Assembly: GCA_003116995.1 (NCBI GenBank)
Contig: BDSL01000059.1
Coordinates: forward strand, 62,001-126,000
DNA length: 64,000 bases
Reading direction: 5' to 3'
Origin: Yamagishiella unicocca
Lineage: Eukaryota; Chlorophyta; Chlorophyceae; Chlamydomonadales; Volvocaceae
Below, one piece after another: positions 36,107-46,863 of the stretch. Made by a program: the position numbers and the translations under genes. The notes beneath the pieces were generated by a model that saw nothing but the letters and a program-made list of their open reading frames with translations, was not told the DNA's origin and ran no database searches. The first letter of the stretch is position 1. Each line of letters opens with the position of its first letter.

Positions 36107-36741
36107 TACCTAGGACAGAGCTACGGCGGCGGCGGCGGAGGTATTGGCGGAGTGCTGAACTCCACGTTGGCGCAGCTCTCGCCCAACGTGCTGCAGCTCC
36201 TAGCCGCTGGTGCGTCGGGAGTTGTGGTGGGACAGGGGCGAGGGGGTTTCAGGGTTTTGAGCGTAGTACGACAGCATGCTTGGGAGGTGGTGCGGGCGTG
36301 TGGGATGGAACTGGGGCGACTGATGGTCCGCCACCCCGATACCTACTCGTGTCGCGCTGGCACGACACGAACTCCCGGTGCCCCGCAGCGACCCTAGGGT
36401 CTCGCTGCCTGTTGAAGCTACATCGCGCGGCCCAACTCCCCCCCACCTTGCCTGGACCACCACCTCCACCGCCCCGGGTTTGTCGGCCGTGGATTCGCGG
36501 ACTCTCTTATAAAACCCCCAACCTGTCGTACCCTGCCGTACCCTGCCTGCCTGCTGGATGTCGTACCCGCCGTGCAGGCCGGGGCACCGGGGGCTCTTGG
36601 GGCCGCGACGACGCCGGCCGCCTGCGCCGCTTCAGCGCCCGCACCACTCGCATCCTCAACAGCATCATTGCGTCCTCCGGCGGCGGCGCCAGCCAGGAGG
36701 CGGACGCCGCCGACCCCGGCACCGCAGGTCCTCCAACTTGA
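33626..36741 (+). CDS. Unrecognised single-pass membrane protein with Gly-rich cytoplasmic tail
   Basis: Three exons join in phase: 33626-34382, 34857-36209 and 36578-36741. Further 5' exons are likely; an in-frame ATG at 33620 is the alternative start. The first part is Ala/Gly/Asp-rich with two similar hydrophobic blocks, RLPYAFIIELQPPAG and APYRVVVVLEVPLRDGW, the second continuing to FVTVGDTSGGYASRLNL across the first junction. These look like beta strands of one folded extracellular module. After a Pro-rich spacer comes a hydrophobic segment (LSGLGCGCVAGSFLAALAMA) followed by TRRRR, a type I membrane anchor. The tail has GYDMQGG, an acidic patch, a run of 15 or more Gly coded by ggc repeats (about 36053-36098) and ends in RFSARTTRILNSI plus about 25 residues. 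A cell-surface protein is inferred; family unknown. Confidence 0.6.
36053..36100 (+). repeat. GGC trinucleotide run coding poly-Gly
   Basis: An uninterrupted ggc repeat in frame within the tail of the membrane protein. Length variation between strains is expected. Confidence 0.9.
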
Positions 36742-38490
36742 CTGAGCCGTCTGGGCCCCCTCCAGCAGCCGTGGGGGCCGGAAGGGGTGGCTGCAGCGCT
36801 GCTGGCCGCAGCAACACAGCCACGAAGCGGACAGCAACACAGCCCACGTACCGACAGATACGGGTGCATGATGCATGGTGCCACGTCACATCGCCATTAG
36901 CCTCCGCGTCTTGCTTGTGGCTTGGAGCTCTGGCGGGCCACGTATCCTGACTCCGTCTCTCCGTTTGCTCTGTGGCTCTGGGTTGGCCACCAGGGCTCTG
37001 GGTTGGCTTCACCAGGACTGCGGTGCGGCCTCCCACATCCCAGTGCTAGGGCTAGGGGGGAGCGAGGTTGTTGGGTATGAGAGGTTAACCCGTGGGGAGG
37101 TTGGGAGGGGCATGGGTGGGCGGGCAACCCGATGGGGATGACGGCAGTGCGTGCCCTGAGTCCTGGCTGCTGAACCGCGGGTCGGTCCAGGTGCAAGCGC
37201 ACATGGGCACACCTATACCCTGGCCACGTGGTGTTGTCGAGCAGCGGACCGGCAAGGGCTACACCAGTATATCTTGTGTGATGTTGTGAAGTATGGTTTC
37301 GGAGATCGGGTCGGCGCAGTGCTGCCGTGGGTATATGCGTGTACGGCGCTCGTCCCAGGCACGGCACCGGCTTCAAAAGAGTGCAACCCCACCACGACTG
37401 CAACCGCCCAGCGCAATGGACAAAGAGGTGCCGGACGCCCCGCGACGGTGTCGTTCCTTGTCGCTAAGGAGGACACAGGTGTGCTGCTTGGAAAAATCCG
37501 TCGCCACCCACGAGGACGCCAGGCCGTGGTTGCAGAGCGCGGTACACTGTCGCACGTGAGAGCGCGAGCACCGCATGGGGCGTCGTGGTTTACAATGGTG
37601 CACTCCGCCCGCGATAAGCCTTCTGGGTCAGGTTCCGTCACTTTTCCGGCGGCGCCGGACTTCAGGTTGTTCCAGCAAAGAGAGGGAAAGGTGCGTTGGC
37701 CTGACCGCCACCAGATGCACAGCGGTAGATGCCGGCCTTCGGACCGCGCCACCACACGGACAAGGCTCTCTGCAACCAGACCCAGCACCACAGGCCACCC
37801 ACAAATTACGCCATAGAATCAGAAGTACGGCATGCTGTATAGAATCATTACGCAAGGCACTCCAAAAATTACGTCCTCATATAAGGGGATTTCTATATGG
37901 CAGACAAGGCCTGCGTTCATACCATATTGCGCCCGCCTGGACCTAAGCGATGGGGTTTTTAACTGGGCGCCTGTGCGCTCCGCCCACCTCATGGGTGGAG
38001 CAATGTACAATGTAGCCAGACACATATCACGTTGTTGAAAGAAATACAGCTCGCGCTCGTTGTCATTTGGTTCCTTTGGATGCTCCTTGCAAGATCACAG
38101 TTATAGGTTCTTTCACCGTACGCATATACGTACGGAGTTTTGGAATGCGTGAAAGGAATACGGTGCGGCTGCATATACGCACGTTCCACGTCTACTACCA
38201 TTATCCTCTCAAATACACTCCTCTCCGTGTCTACCCTCGCATTCAGGACACCCCCGGACGTCCGATTCTCCGTCCGCCCCCTCCACTCCTCCACGCCGCT
38301 AAAACGCCCTCGTTCACTTCCCATGTATTTCGTCATTGCTCGGTCACCGCATCCTCCTGCACACCACCTGTACACCACCTGCACTCGAGCCACACACCGC
38401 CCAGCCACCACCCACGAACGCCGCTGTGGGCACCTGCACCACTCACTAGCTGTCGCCGGAGCCGGGTTCCCCGAGCACCCTGCGGTCCCC
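36742..38490. other. Tail-to-tail intergenic region
   Basis: Separates the stop of the plus-strand membrane protein from the stop of the minus-strand PRXL2-like gene, so it should contain both 3' UTRs. A minus-strand TGTAA at 37590-37594 would end the PRXL2-like transcript. No TGTAA was noted for the plus-strand gene. Short open frames at about 37213-37816 lack any family match. Confidence 0.5.
37590..37594 (-). terminator. TGTAA poly(A) signal, PRXL2-like gene
   Basis: Forward-strand ttaca, i.e. TGTAA on the minus strand, about 900 bases past the stop at 38491. Confidence 0.35.
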
Positions 38491-39829
38491 TCACTTAGCA
38501 TCCCCCCCCGCCGCCGCACCAGCGACCTCCCGCGCCGCCGCCAGTACGGCCTCCGGGTCCGCCACCATCCCGATGTCACTCTCCAGGTGCATCCACGCCA
38601 CGCCGCCGCCGCCGCCGTTACCGTCGCCGCGGTGCAGCACCATCGCGCCACCCATCGTGAAGCCGTCGCCTACCAGGTTCGAATCCTGGACGTTGCGCTG
38701 CGCGCTTCTGATCCGCTGCCACACGTTGCTCCAAGGCATCAGCAGGCCCCACATGCTGCCGCGCAGGGGCTTGCCACCGCCGTTGAGCGCCGAGTAGAAG
38801 GCCTTGGCGGGGTCGTGGTAGACGGGGCCGGGCCAGAAGGCGGGTGTGAAGGCGTTGACCTGTGGACGGGACGGGGAGGGGGACGGGACGGGACGGGGCG
38901 GAGGGGAAGGAAGACAACGGTTGGCCTGAGGCTCAGATCTCGACGACCCAAACTTTGCTTCGCGCAATCCTGCGTCCGCGGGGAAACAATACAAGCTTCT
39001 ACGCTGGAGGACTTGCAAAGGCCACACGCAGTTCCCTCCCTGGAGAGGGTCCCGCAAACCCCCGGCCGCCCTCGCCTGCCGCGACCCACCTCCCGGGGGA
39101 TCCACTCGTGGACCACACACACCAGGCCCACTCCCAGCTGGTCAAACTCGGGCTTAAGCTTCCACAGTCGCTGCGCCTCATCGCGACACAGCACTGCGAG
39201 GGAAGCGGGGCAAGGCGCGACGTTTGGACGTCTGGGCAGTCGGCAGACTGGCTGCGGTATAGGTCGGCGTGAATTGGAAGCGACGCAAATGGAGCATGGC
39301 TTTGTTAGTTGGCATGGAAGGACAGGGGAACCAAGGGAGCCTTTTGTAGGAAGCACAGGGAAGCACACAACTGGTGGTGGGCGATACAACTCGTCGTTAG
39401 ATAGCCGCGGGCGTGCATTCTGCACGCTGTGCTTTCGCTTGTGATAAAGGTTTATGTCGTTTTCATAGGCCTGCCGGTCAGTGTCTGCGTGAACGTGCGG
39501 AGACCGGGGTCGGCCGACCATCGCATGGCCTCAGCGGTGCGGTTTTACAATCAGGGCTTGTTGCAGCACTCCATGAGCACATACATGTAAGCAGCAGTGT
39601 TTTGGCGTACATACGGCGCACGCACAGCACTAAGGGCGTTACATTCGGCGGCAAGGCGGGAGCCACACGCGCCGACGGTTCGCCTACCACATCCTGGGCG
39701 CCGCAGAATTAGCACCGCTAGCGCCTGCGACTGCCATAATGTACTTGATGTCACTTCAGCGCCTTCGTGCGTCCTCAACACGGCGTTGGCTAGGGAAGAA
39801 ATTGCCGGCAGCTTCCGACTCGTGACCAT
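38491..39829 (-). CDS. Peroxiredoxin-like 2 (PRXL2/FAM213, AhpC/TSA-like) protein
   Basis: Thioredoxin-fold protein of the FAM213/PRXL2 group, which has redox activity in animals and is widespread in algae and plants. Exons (minus): 39829-39688, 39193-39090 and 38859-38491; all phases match; 204 residues. The start is the ATG at 39829, the first in frame. Evidence: SSTLWQSQALAVLILRRPGC joined across the first intron to VLCRDEAQRLW, which creates the CxxC redox motif (Cys47 and Cys50); then LGVGLVCVVHEWIPRE; FTPAFWPGPVYHDPAKAFY; DSNLVGDGFTMGGAMVL; and a C-terminal VAWMHLESDIG. The CxxC codons are split by the intron. No clear transit peptide. It is head to head with archease (469 bases between starts). 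Confidence 0.94.
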
Positions 39830-40298
39830 TGGTACCGAAGCCTATATAAACTCCGATTTGTTGGTGAGTGACGCAGCGAAGCAAGTTTCCAATCCTTCCA
39901 AGCTCAACACTATCAAGGCAAATGATTGGTCAATTGGAGTGCCGAAATATTACATGTCCATAAGTGCTGGGCCCTCTGGTGCGTCATGTGCGTGAGCATG
40001 AGCATGTTACAGACGTAGGGCGATGTGCGTATGAGCGCTTGTCGTATAGACGAATGGTTTCGGAGAGGTATCAACAAGAACTTGTCCATGACTAGAAAGG
40101 GTTTAACTATGTACCCAAGAATTCGCCAAGAGCACTTAGCCTGTGCCTTCGTAGTCAGGGTAGGATGACTCATTCCTTTTGGCCTGAGCTCACATGACGG
40201 CAACCAGCGCGAGCTGATAAATTTTAAACATCACTACTGTCGGCTCATTGACACACACTTATAGAAGGCCTTGTTGTCGAAATCCCTTCCGTCGGGGG
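39830..40298. promoter_or_regulatory. Divergent promoter region, PRXL2-like / archease
   Basis: 469 bases lie between the two divergent start codons. A TATATAAA-type box at 39844-39850 reads as a TATA box in the plus direction. It sits only about 15 bases from the PRXL2-like ATG, so it is more likely to serve the archease transcript, or the minus-strand mRNA starts further upstream. Confidence 0.4.
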
Positions 40299-42405
40299 AT
40301 GGACGACGCCGGGGAGGGTGCACTGCCTCAGAGGCACAATGCCGGGCGCCGAACGCGCGCAAAACAAATAGCAGATGGCGCAGGGGAACCCGGCCCATCC
40401 GGACGCACGTGTTTAGACCTCAGCGGGCAAATTCACGACCCGCGCGGAACAGTTGACGACACGCAGACTGGCACCGACGAGGCGACCACCCATGCGGATG
40501 ACGGAGGCGGTCGCGCTGGCGGCAGCGGCGCATCTCTTTGTCATGAAGTCCGGTACAACGGGCACATGACAGCGGAACGGGAGCGGCCGCCCCACTGTGT
40601 CGACGACAGCTCCTTGCCGGCGTACCGCTCTGCTGCCGTTGGGAGCTTCAAATTCGAATGTGAGGGCGTGGGATGAGAGGTCGGGTATCGCGGGGGGAGT
40701 GGCGGGATTGAGTTTGGGATGGTACGACAAGTTTGGGAGGTACAGCGATTTTGGAAGGGTACAGCATGTTTCGGAGGATTTGGCGAGTTTGGCATGGTAC
40801 CGCCATTGGACGGACAACAGCTTAGTCGGCAAGCCTGTAGTGACGAGGCCGCCGCGCCAGCTCCAGAGTTGTTTGGACCCGGTGGACCTGGGATTGACGT
40901 GACCACAGCTTATGCAGTTTTTCCAGCGCTGGGAACAGCTAGGGGCGTTAGGGCATTCTTGACGTGTGGGATGATGAGGCATGAGGGGCATCGCGGGTTG
41001 CGGCCTGTGGCGCTTGCGGCCTCACAGCACCCACTCAATCCTTGAGCGTGACCAGGAACGTTTCTGCCTGTTGTGTATGCCGGCACGTCCTCACTGACAC
41101 TTACTTACCGCCTAGTCACAACTGGTCGCTGGTAAGGCTCTGGGACGTAGTCTGCCTGACACGGTAGCAAGCCAGCGACGGTTGAAGCGCAGCCGCGATG
41201 CCAGCTTTCGGACCCGTCGGGTACTGACCAAAAGCTGGCTGCTTGTTTGGGTGTTGAGTTCCCTGGTGCGCACCTTGAGGTCCAGGGACGGCTGTCCCTT
41301 TCCGCCGGCGCCTTACTTCCCTGGTGCTCAACTGCTCATGATGCACCATGTCCACTGGCGCTCTCCACTCTGAACCTTAATAGCACCTCTTGCCCGTGCA
41401 ATCCCGCGGTCAGTGCAGATCTTGACCACACAGCAGACGTGCAGCTCCATGCCTGTGAGTGGGATCCTGACGGGTTTGCGCTCCGGGAATGTGGGGGGCG
41501 CAGGAATGCGAAAGCGGCGCGATGATGACACCTGTGCTGATAATAGGCAAGTGAGGTGGAGGGATGACTGATTTGCTGGCGTGGTGCCGTACCCACAGGG
41601 GGCAGGGACTTGAGCGAGGCGTTCGAGAACTGCGCGCTGGCGATGTTCAACTACATGTCGCCGCTGCAGCACGTGCGGCAGCGGGAAAGCAGGTGACTGC
41701 TGGGGTGCGCGAGCTGCTCTTCGCTTGATTCGGGAGGCGTGGTTTCCTGTGGTGATCTGGTGTTGGCGATCAGAACAATTCTGGTGTGATCTGAGGTCGG
41801 GGCAACCAACTTAGGATACGACCCCTGCACGACCCCCTTGTGCAGAACCTACCGTGCAGAGGGACACGACTTGCCCTCGCTCCTCTTCGCCTTTCTGGAC
41901 GAGCTGCTCTTCGTGTTTTCCACTGAGCTTTTCCTTGCGGCGTCTCTCACCATCAAGTCCTTTGACCGCCAACATTTCATCATCGAGGCAGAAGGGTAAG
42001 AGCTCTGGGGTGAGGAGGCAGTGGGCCCTGTGGTATCTGCTCGCTCTCAGCGTATCCAGGCCCTTATCCGCTGCTCGAAGAAATGTTCACACCGGGTGGG
42101 CTTATGGATGACGGTCCTAGGAATAGCCACATCTGATTTTGGAACCGCTTATGCAAGTTGCTGGTGCCATGCGATAGTATCGGTATCTTGACTATTTTAT
42201 ACCGTGGCTAAGCTGGCGAGACAAGAATGCCTCATGCTGTCGCCCTCCCCCCGGCCCCCCCTTTCCACTCCTCATTAGGCGGGGCGAGACGTTCGACCGC
42301 GAGGTGCATGAGGTTGGCACCGAGATCAAGGCCATCACGTACAGTGCGATGTCTATCCTTGAGCGGGCCGACGATGCGGAGGTCTTCGTAATTGTTGACA
42401 TATAG
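40299..42405 (+). CDS. Archease (tRNA-splicing ligase activator)
   Basis: Archease promotes guanylylation and turnover of the RtcB-type tRNA ligase. Exons are 40299-40659, 41419-41454 (only 36 bases), 41599-41692, 41846-41995 and 42279-42405; 255 residues, all phases consistent. Family blocks: FKFE joined to YLDHTADVQLHA, joined to WGRDLSEAFENCALAMFNYM; GHDLPSLLFAFLDELLF; and the C-terminal TEIKAITYSAMSI with final EVFVIVDI. The core is about 140 residues as usual, preceded by an acidic, Gly/Asp-rich N-terminal extension of about 115 residues that the common family members lack. Start chosen as the ATG at 40299 in the first exon; no upstream in-frame ATG is available in that exon. TGTAA at 42657-42661 gives a 3' UTR of about 250 bases. 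Confidence 0.95.
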
Positions 42406-42656
42406 GCATACTCTTTTGCACAACTGAGTCAGTCACAACTTCGAGCCCAAGGAGTGTTGGTGCAGTTCCCTTTTTTCAACTTCGATTGTGCTGATAGGTT
42501 CCACCTGTGATGTGCGAGTGTTTCGACGCGTTAGGCAGCAGTCGCTTGCTACTTGAGACAGTAAGGTTTTCCGATGAAGGGTGTCCGGTTGAGAGGCATA
42601 ATAACATGTCCGCTGTCACTTCTGCCCTGTCCTTCTTCAGGAGTGCCCAGTTATTG

Positions 42657-42661
42657 TGTAA
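42657..42661 (+). terminator. TGTAA poly(A) signal of archease
   Basis: About 250 bases past the archease stop. It faces the EFL signal on the other strand at 42725-42729, so the two mRNAs end within about 100 bases of each other. Confidence 0.6.
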
Positions 42662-42724
42662 ACCGTTCCTTGGGTTGGTTTCAACTGTTGGTACAGCGAA
42701 TGACAGGATCAAATCTGTTGAACG

Positions 42725-42729
42725 TTACA
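42725..42729 (-). terminator. TGTAA poly(A) signal of EFL
   Basis: Minus-strand TGTAA about 480 bases after the EFL stop codon at 43206-43208. Confidence 0.6.
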
Positions 42730-43205
42730 TGCACACGACAGTCCATGGTAGTCAGGTCGTATGATGCAGCGCATTTCTCCTCTCTATAATGATTGGTCCA
42801 GCAGGATTCAGACGATCCAGGTAGCATACGGCATCACAAACATCGCGGCGGCGGTACAACAAACCGGCCTGTGTAGCTAGCACGTCGCTCGTCCAATCGA
42901 ACATTTCAGGTTGCTTGATTGTCGCTTCAAAGACTTTCAGAAAATCTACCGTAACATGGGATGTAGCCTAGCCCTCCCCTCTCGTCATCGCTTCGTCTTC
43001 ACAAGGCAACCACCGCGAAAAGGTTTGCAGGCCTGAGTCAAACCATCAGACACCCAAAACACGCCGTGTCGCACCCACGCATACCCACCCCACACCCCGC
43101 GCACACGCCCTGTCTTTAGCAAAGTACCGGGCAACCACGAACAAGTCGATGTTTAGCCTTGTCCACGGTCGCATGGAACCAAGCCAATGCGTACCGTCAA
43201 GCGGT

Positions 43206-45406
43206 TTACTTGTGGGTGACGGAAACCACCTTGCCGAGCATGACAGCGGTGTTGCCGTCCAGGAAGGCAATGCGGGACAGGCCCTCGCAGTTCTTGAACG
43301 AGTCGACGATGAGGGGCTGGGTGGGCTCGAAGACGACCTCAGCCATCTCGTTAGCCTTCAGGCCGACGGGGTTCTCCATCTTCTTGCCACCGGTCTCCTT
43401 GCCGACCTTCCAGTTCACACCGGACATGCGGCAGGCAGAGCGGCCGCAGCGGACGAAACCGATGGGCGAGTAGCCCTTCTTCACCTCGCCCGGGATGTCC
43501 AGGGTCTGGATCTGGGCGGTGAAGTCCTTGACGATCTTCAGGGAGCTGTCCGACTTCAGGATCATCACGTCACCGGTGCGGGGCATGTTGCCCTTGTCCA
43601 GACCCTACATAATCCATGATAGCGGGGGGCCAACAGTAAAGATAAAGACAATCCAGGTTGCAACAACAAAAAGACGCGGCAAACATAACGGACAAATGGA
43701 CAACTATTTCCTCCCGAAATACGTCAAGTCTCACCTTGATGTTCATGCCGACGTTGTCACCGGGGCCGGCCTTGTCGACACGCTTGTGGTGCATCTCCAC
43801 GGTGAACACCTTGCCGGTGCAAGGGTTAGCGGTGGTGTGGGTGGGCAGGAAGATGACCTCATCACCGGGCTTGACGATGCCCTGCTCGACACGGCCAGCC
43901 AGCACATCACCAACACCCTTGATCTTGTAGGCGCCCGAGATGGGCAGACGCAGGGGCGCGTCGGTCTTGCGCTCCGGCACGGTGACGAACAGGTTCAGGG
44001 CGTCCAGCAGGGTGTGCACCTGGATCTTCTCGCCCTTGGTGTTAATGACCTCCTGGCCGGTGTACCAGGGCATGTTGGCCGACTGCGAGCAAACGGGAGG
44101 ACAGTTTAGAGAGGACAGTTTAGAGGGTCTGGGTCTGAAACCTGCAGCACAGTGTTCGCGCGCACAAATCCAGGTCCACATGCTCCTTGCCACCCTCGCG
44201 CAGGAAGGCCATCCAGGATTTGGAGTGCTTATTTCCCTCCATTCAAAATCCCAAATCATCCGTCGTCGGGCGCTGATCACGATAGCCGCCGAAAACAAGC
44301 CGCCCAGCAAGTATGAAGGCCTAGTCCTCGAAAGTCAATAGTAGCCAGAGGTAACGCACCTTGGTAATCAGGTTGTCGCCGAGCCAGCCAGAGATGGGCA
44401 GGATGGGAACACACTTGTTGACGAAGTCGTCCTTCCAGCCGACGCGGACAAGCATGTGGCGCATCTCGTTGGCAATCTCGTCGTAGCGCTCCTTCTTGTA
44501 GGCGGCGGTGTCGGAGTCCATCTTGTTGATACCGATGATGATCTGCTTGACACCCAGCAGGTTGATCAGGCGCGCGTGCTGGCGGGTCTGGCCCTGGATC
44601 TCACCGGCCTGATGGTGGCGGACGCAACATGGGTACGTGGGTTAAGAGAGGCGGAAGCAACGTGGTTACGTGGGTTAAGAGACTGTGGTTCAGCACGTCG
44701 CAGTTGGAAAATGATGCCGTGTGTTATTCTCAGCATACCAGCATACCGGATGCTGTACAGCGTAGTCAACCCATCTGAAGTATGCCAGCATGTCTCATAA
44801 GTCTCACGGACCCCCCCTCAACATGCACCCCCCCCTTTCCCCTGACCTTGTGGTCACCCTTCTGGATGGCGGTGGTGAAGTTCCCGTCAGCAGGCACCAT
44901 CAGCAGGCACACATCGGCCTGGGCAGCACCGGAAATCATGTTCTTGATGAAGTCGCGGTGACCTGCAAAAACGAGTGCTGGGCTCAGCGGCTGGCCCAAT
45001 ATTCCCCAGGGAGCGTCCTGAACCTACCCGGGGCGTCGATGATGGTGTAGTGCCAGTTCTCCGTGAAGAACTCCTTGGTCGTGCAGGCAATGGTCACACC
45101 ACGCTCGCGCTCCTCCTTAGCGCGGTCCATGTAGAAAGCGAAGGCGAACGACGACTTGCCCAGGGCAGAGGCCTCCTCCTTCAGCTTCTCCAGCTCACGC
45201 TCGGGGATACCGCCCAGCTCGAAGATCAGGCGACCAGTGGTGGTCGACTTGCCAGAGTCGACATGGCCGCAACTGCGATTGGCAATGGAGTTGACGTTTA
45301 GGCAACTGCATCTGATGCACCATCAGATGCCAGACGGGACATAATCGCTAATGGTGTGCAAAATTACTCACATGACAATCGAAAGATGCGTCTTGCCCTC
45401 GGTCAT
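43206..45406 (-). CDS. EFL: Elongation factor-like GTPase EFL
   Basis: EFL is the GTPase that replaces eEF1A in many chlorophytes and delivers aminoacyl-tRNA to the ribosome. Exons (minus): 45406-45372, 45272-45028, 44962-44847, 44608-44360, 44082-43735 and 43604-43206; 463 residues, the normal EFL length, every junction in phase. The first exon codes [11 protein letters not shown] and the AT of the next codon. GTPase motifs: GHVDSGKS (P-loop, near residue 14), RGVTIACT (G2), DAPGH split by the second intron (G3), NKMD (G4), and SGWLG near the G5 position. Domains 2 and 3 follow, with the EFL-specific block SVTHK at the end. Codon use is strongly C-ending, as in highly expressed algal genes. 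The intron 44846-44609 holds a short direct repeat (gcaacatgggtacgtgggtt type). Confidence 0.97.
44624..44682. repeat. 33-base direct repeat in an EFL intron
   Basis: Two copies of gcaacRtggKtacgtgggtt followed by aagaga, starting at 44624 and 44657, near the 3' splice site at 44609. Confidence 0.8.
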
Positions 45407-46733
45407 TTTTGCTGGTCCTGCGAGAATGGGTGGGGCGCGACGGCGGTGAGTTTTAGCAAACCTCCGACCATCAACCTAATGTTTCAACAATCGCCTTAAT
45501 CATAGCATAATTGGACGGCTGCTCAAGTCGCCCTGGAACAAAAGGCTTGTAGCGCCTCGCCCAGTCGCCGCCGGAGCTAGTATAGCCTTCGACCATGGCC
45601 GCGCTGGACGGTGTGCAATAGCGTTTGGCATTAGCAATAAGTCACGGGAAAGACCTGCAGAGGCCCGCCGCTGTCCTGCCGGCGCGCGCCGATCCAGCCT
45701 ACAGACGTTGCACTGAAGACAACTGTCACCCAGTAAACGCCAGGAGCGCTGCACATGCTAGCTCCATTGTCCTTATGAGAATCTTGAAGAAGCGACCAAA
45801 TTCCTGACAGCCTACACAAGCCGCTCCGTCTTAGCATCGCCGCCGAATAATCGCACCTTAAGATCAGCAGAGGTAGTGAAGGAACTTGGGCTGTAAGAGA
45901 CTCCGTAAACGGATATCTCGTTGTAGGAAAAGTAAAGGGCCGCCACTGGGTAGCTGTGAGCTTAATATGAATGGCAGCGCTCTTGCAGCATTAACCCTCC
46001 CTGAAGCGTCGTACGAAGTTTGTTCTTCTTCCTCGTGCGCTTGCTACATCTCCACACCTAAACTTACAGGTTAAGAAGTAGCGGAGCTTTACGACGAGGC
46101 AATGAAATTACGCTAGAGATAACCAGTGCGCACTTCCAAGCTCCCAAGAAGAAACTAGCACCGCTTCGTATGCCTCTGATACACTCCTACTTGGAGCGTC
46201 ATGACGCTGTTGGATAGATGAGAGCGAATCGGTTTAGACAGAAAACTCAATCCTCAAAAGTCCAATCGCTGGTAACCAACGACCTCAGCTTTTGCTGTTA
46301 CAAAATGTCCGTAGCTCACCCCAAGCTTCACTATCATTTCGGGATATGGAATTCCGATCGCACGTTCATTGAGGTCAACCGCGTCCACACCTGAGCATGC
46401 CCCGGCTCAGCCTTCGCCGTGTAACCATGTTATTCCTGACCCTGCTCGCCCTTGAGCAGCTGTTTCACAAACCCCTACATACAAAGGGGGAATCAGGAAA
46501 CACCTGAACACCTGCTCTTCGTTATTGGGGTCCCGACCTGGCTAGTGTACTACACTAGTCTCTTCTTACCAACCCGGATATGACCATGGCACTATACAAT
46601 CAATTCAAATTGGCAAACCTTATTGTCCCTTGCCGTGTCAAGGATTGGGCAAAAGTGGTTGCGATCCATGTCCCCCAAACCCCAGTTCCCCACCCAGCAC
46701 CCACCCTGGGGTCGCGAAGCAGGCACCATACAA
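45407..46733. other. EFL upstream region and 3' flank of the small membrane protein
   Basis: Contains the EFL promoter and 5' UTR, minus-strand TGTAA signals at 46298-46302 and 46064-46068, and one unit of the 137-base tandem duplication. No supported coding frame. Confidence 0.5.
46298..46302 (-). terminator. TGTAA poly(A) signal of the small membrane protein gene
   Basis: Minus-strand TGTAA about 430 bases after the stop at 46734. A second one lies at 46064-46068. Confidence 0.4.
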
Positions 46734-46863
46734 TCAATTCAAATTGGCAAACCTTTTTGTCCCTTGCCGTGTCAAGGATTGGGCAAAAGTGGTTGCAATC
46801 CATGTCCCCCAAACCCCAGTTCCCCACCCAGCACCCACCCTGGGGTCGCGAAGCAGGCGTGCG
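46590..46863. repeat. 137-base tandem duplication overlapping an exon end
   Basis: The stretch beginning tacaatcaattcaaattgg occurs at about 46593 and again 137 bases later, and both units run to ggggtcgcgaagcagg with very few differences. The right-hand copy contains the 3' end of exon 2 of the small membrane protein gene, so its coding end or splice donor is duplicated. Confidence 0.95.

Larger units (their letters stand above)
42406..43205. other. Tail-to-tail 3' UTRs of archease and EFL
   Basis: Fully accounted for by the two converging 3' UTRs, which appear to end at facing TGTAA signals. No other coding frame is supported. Confidence 0.6.

Noticed and set aside
38670..38690. ggttcgaatcctgg, resembling a tRNA T-arm
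   Set aside because: It lies inside the PRXL2-like exon coding QDSNLVGD, and no acceptor or anticodon stem can be folded around it.
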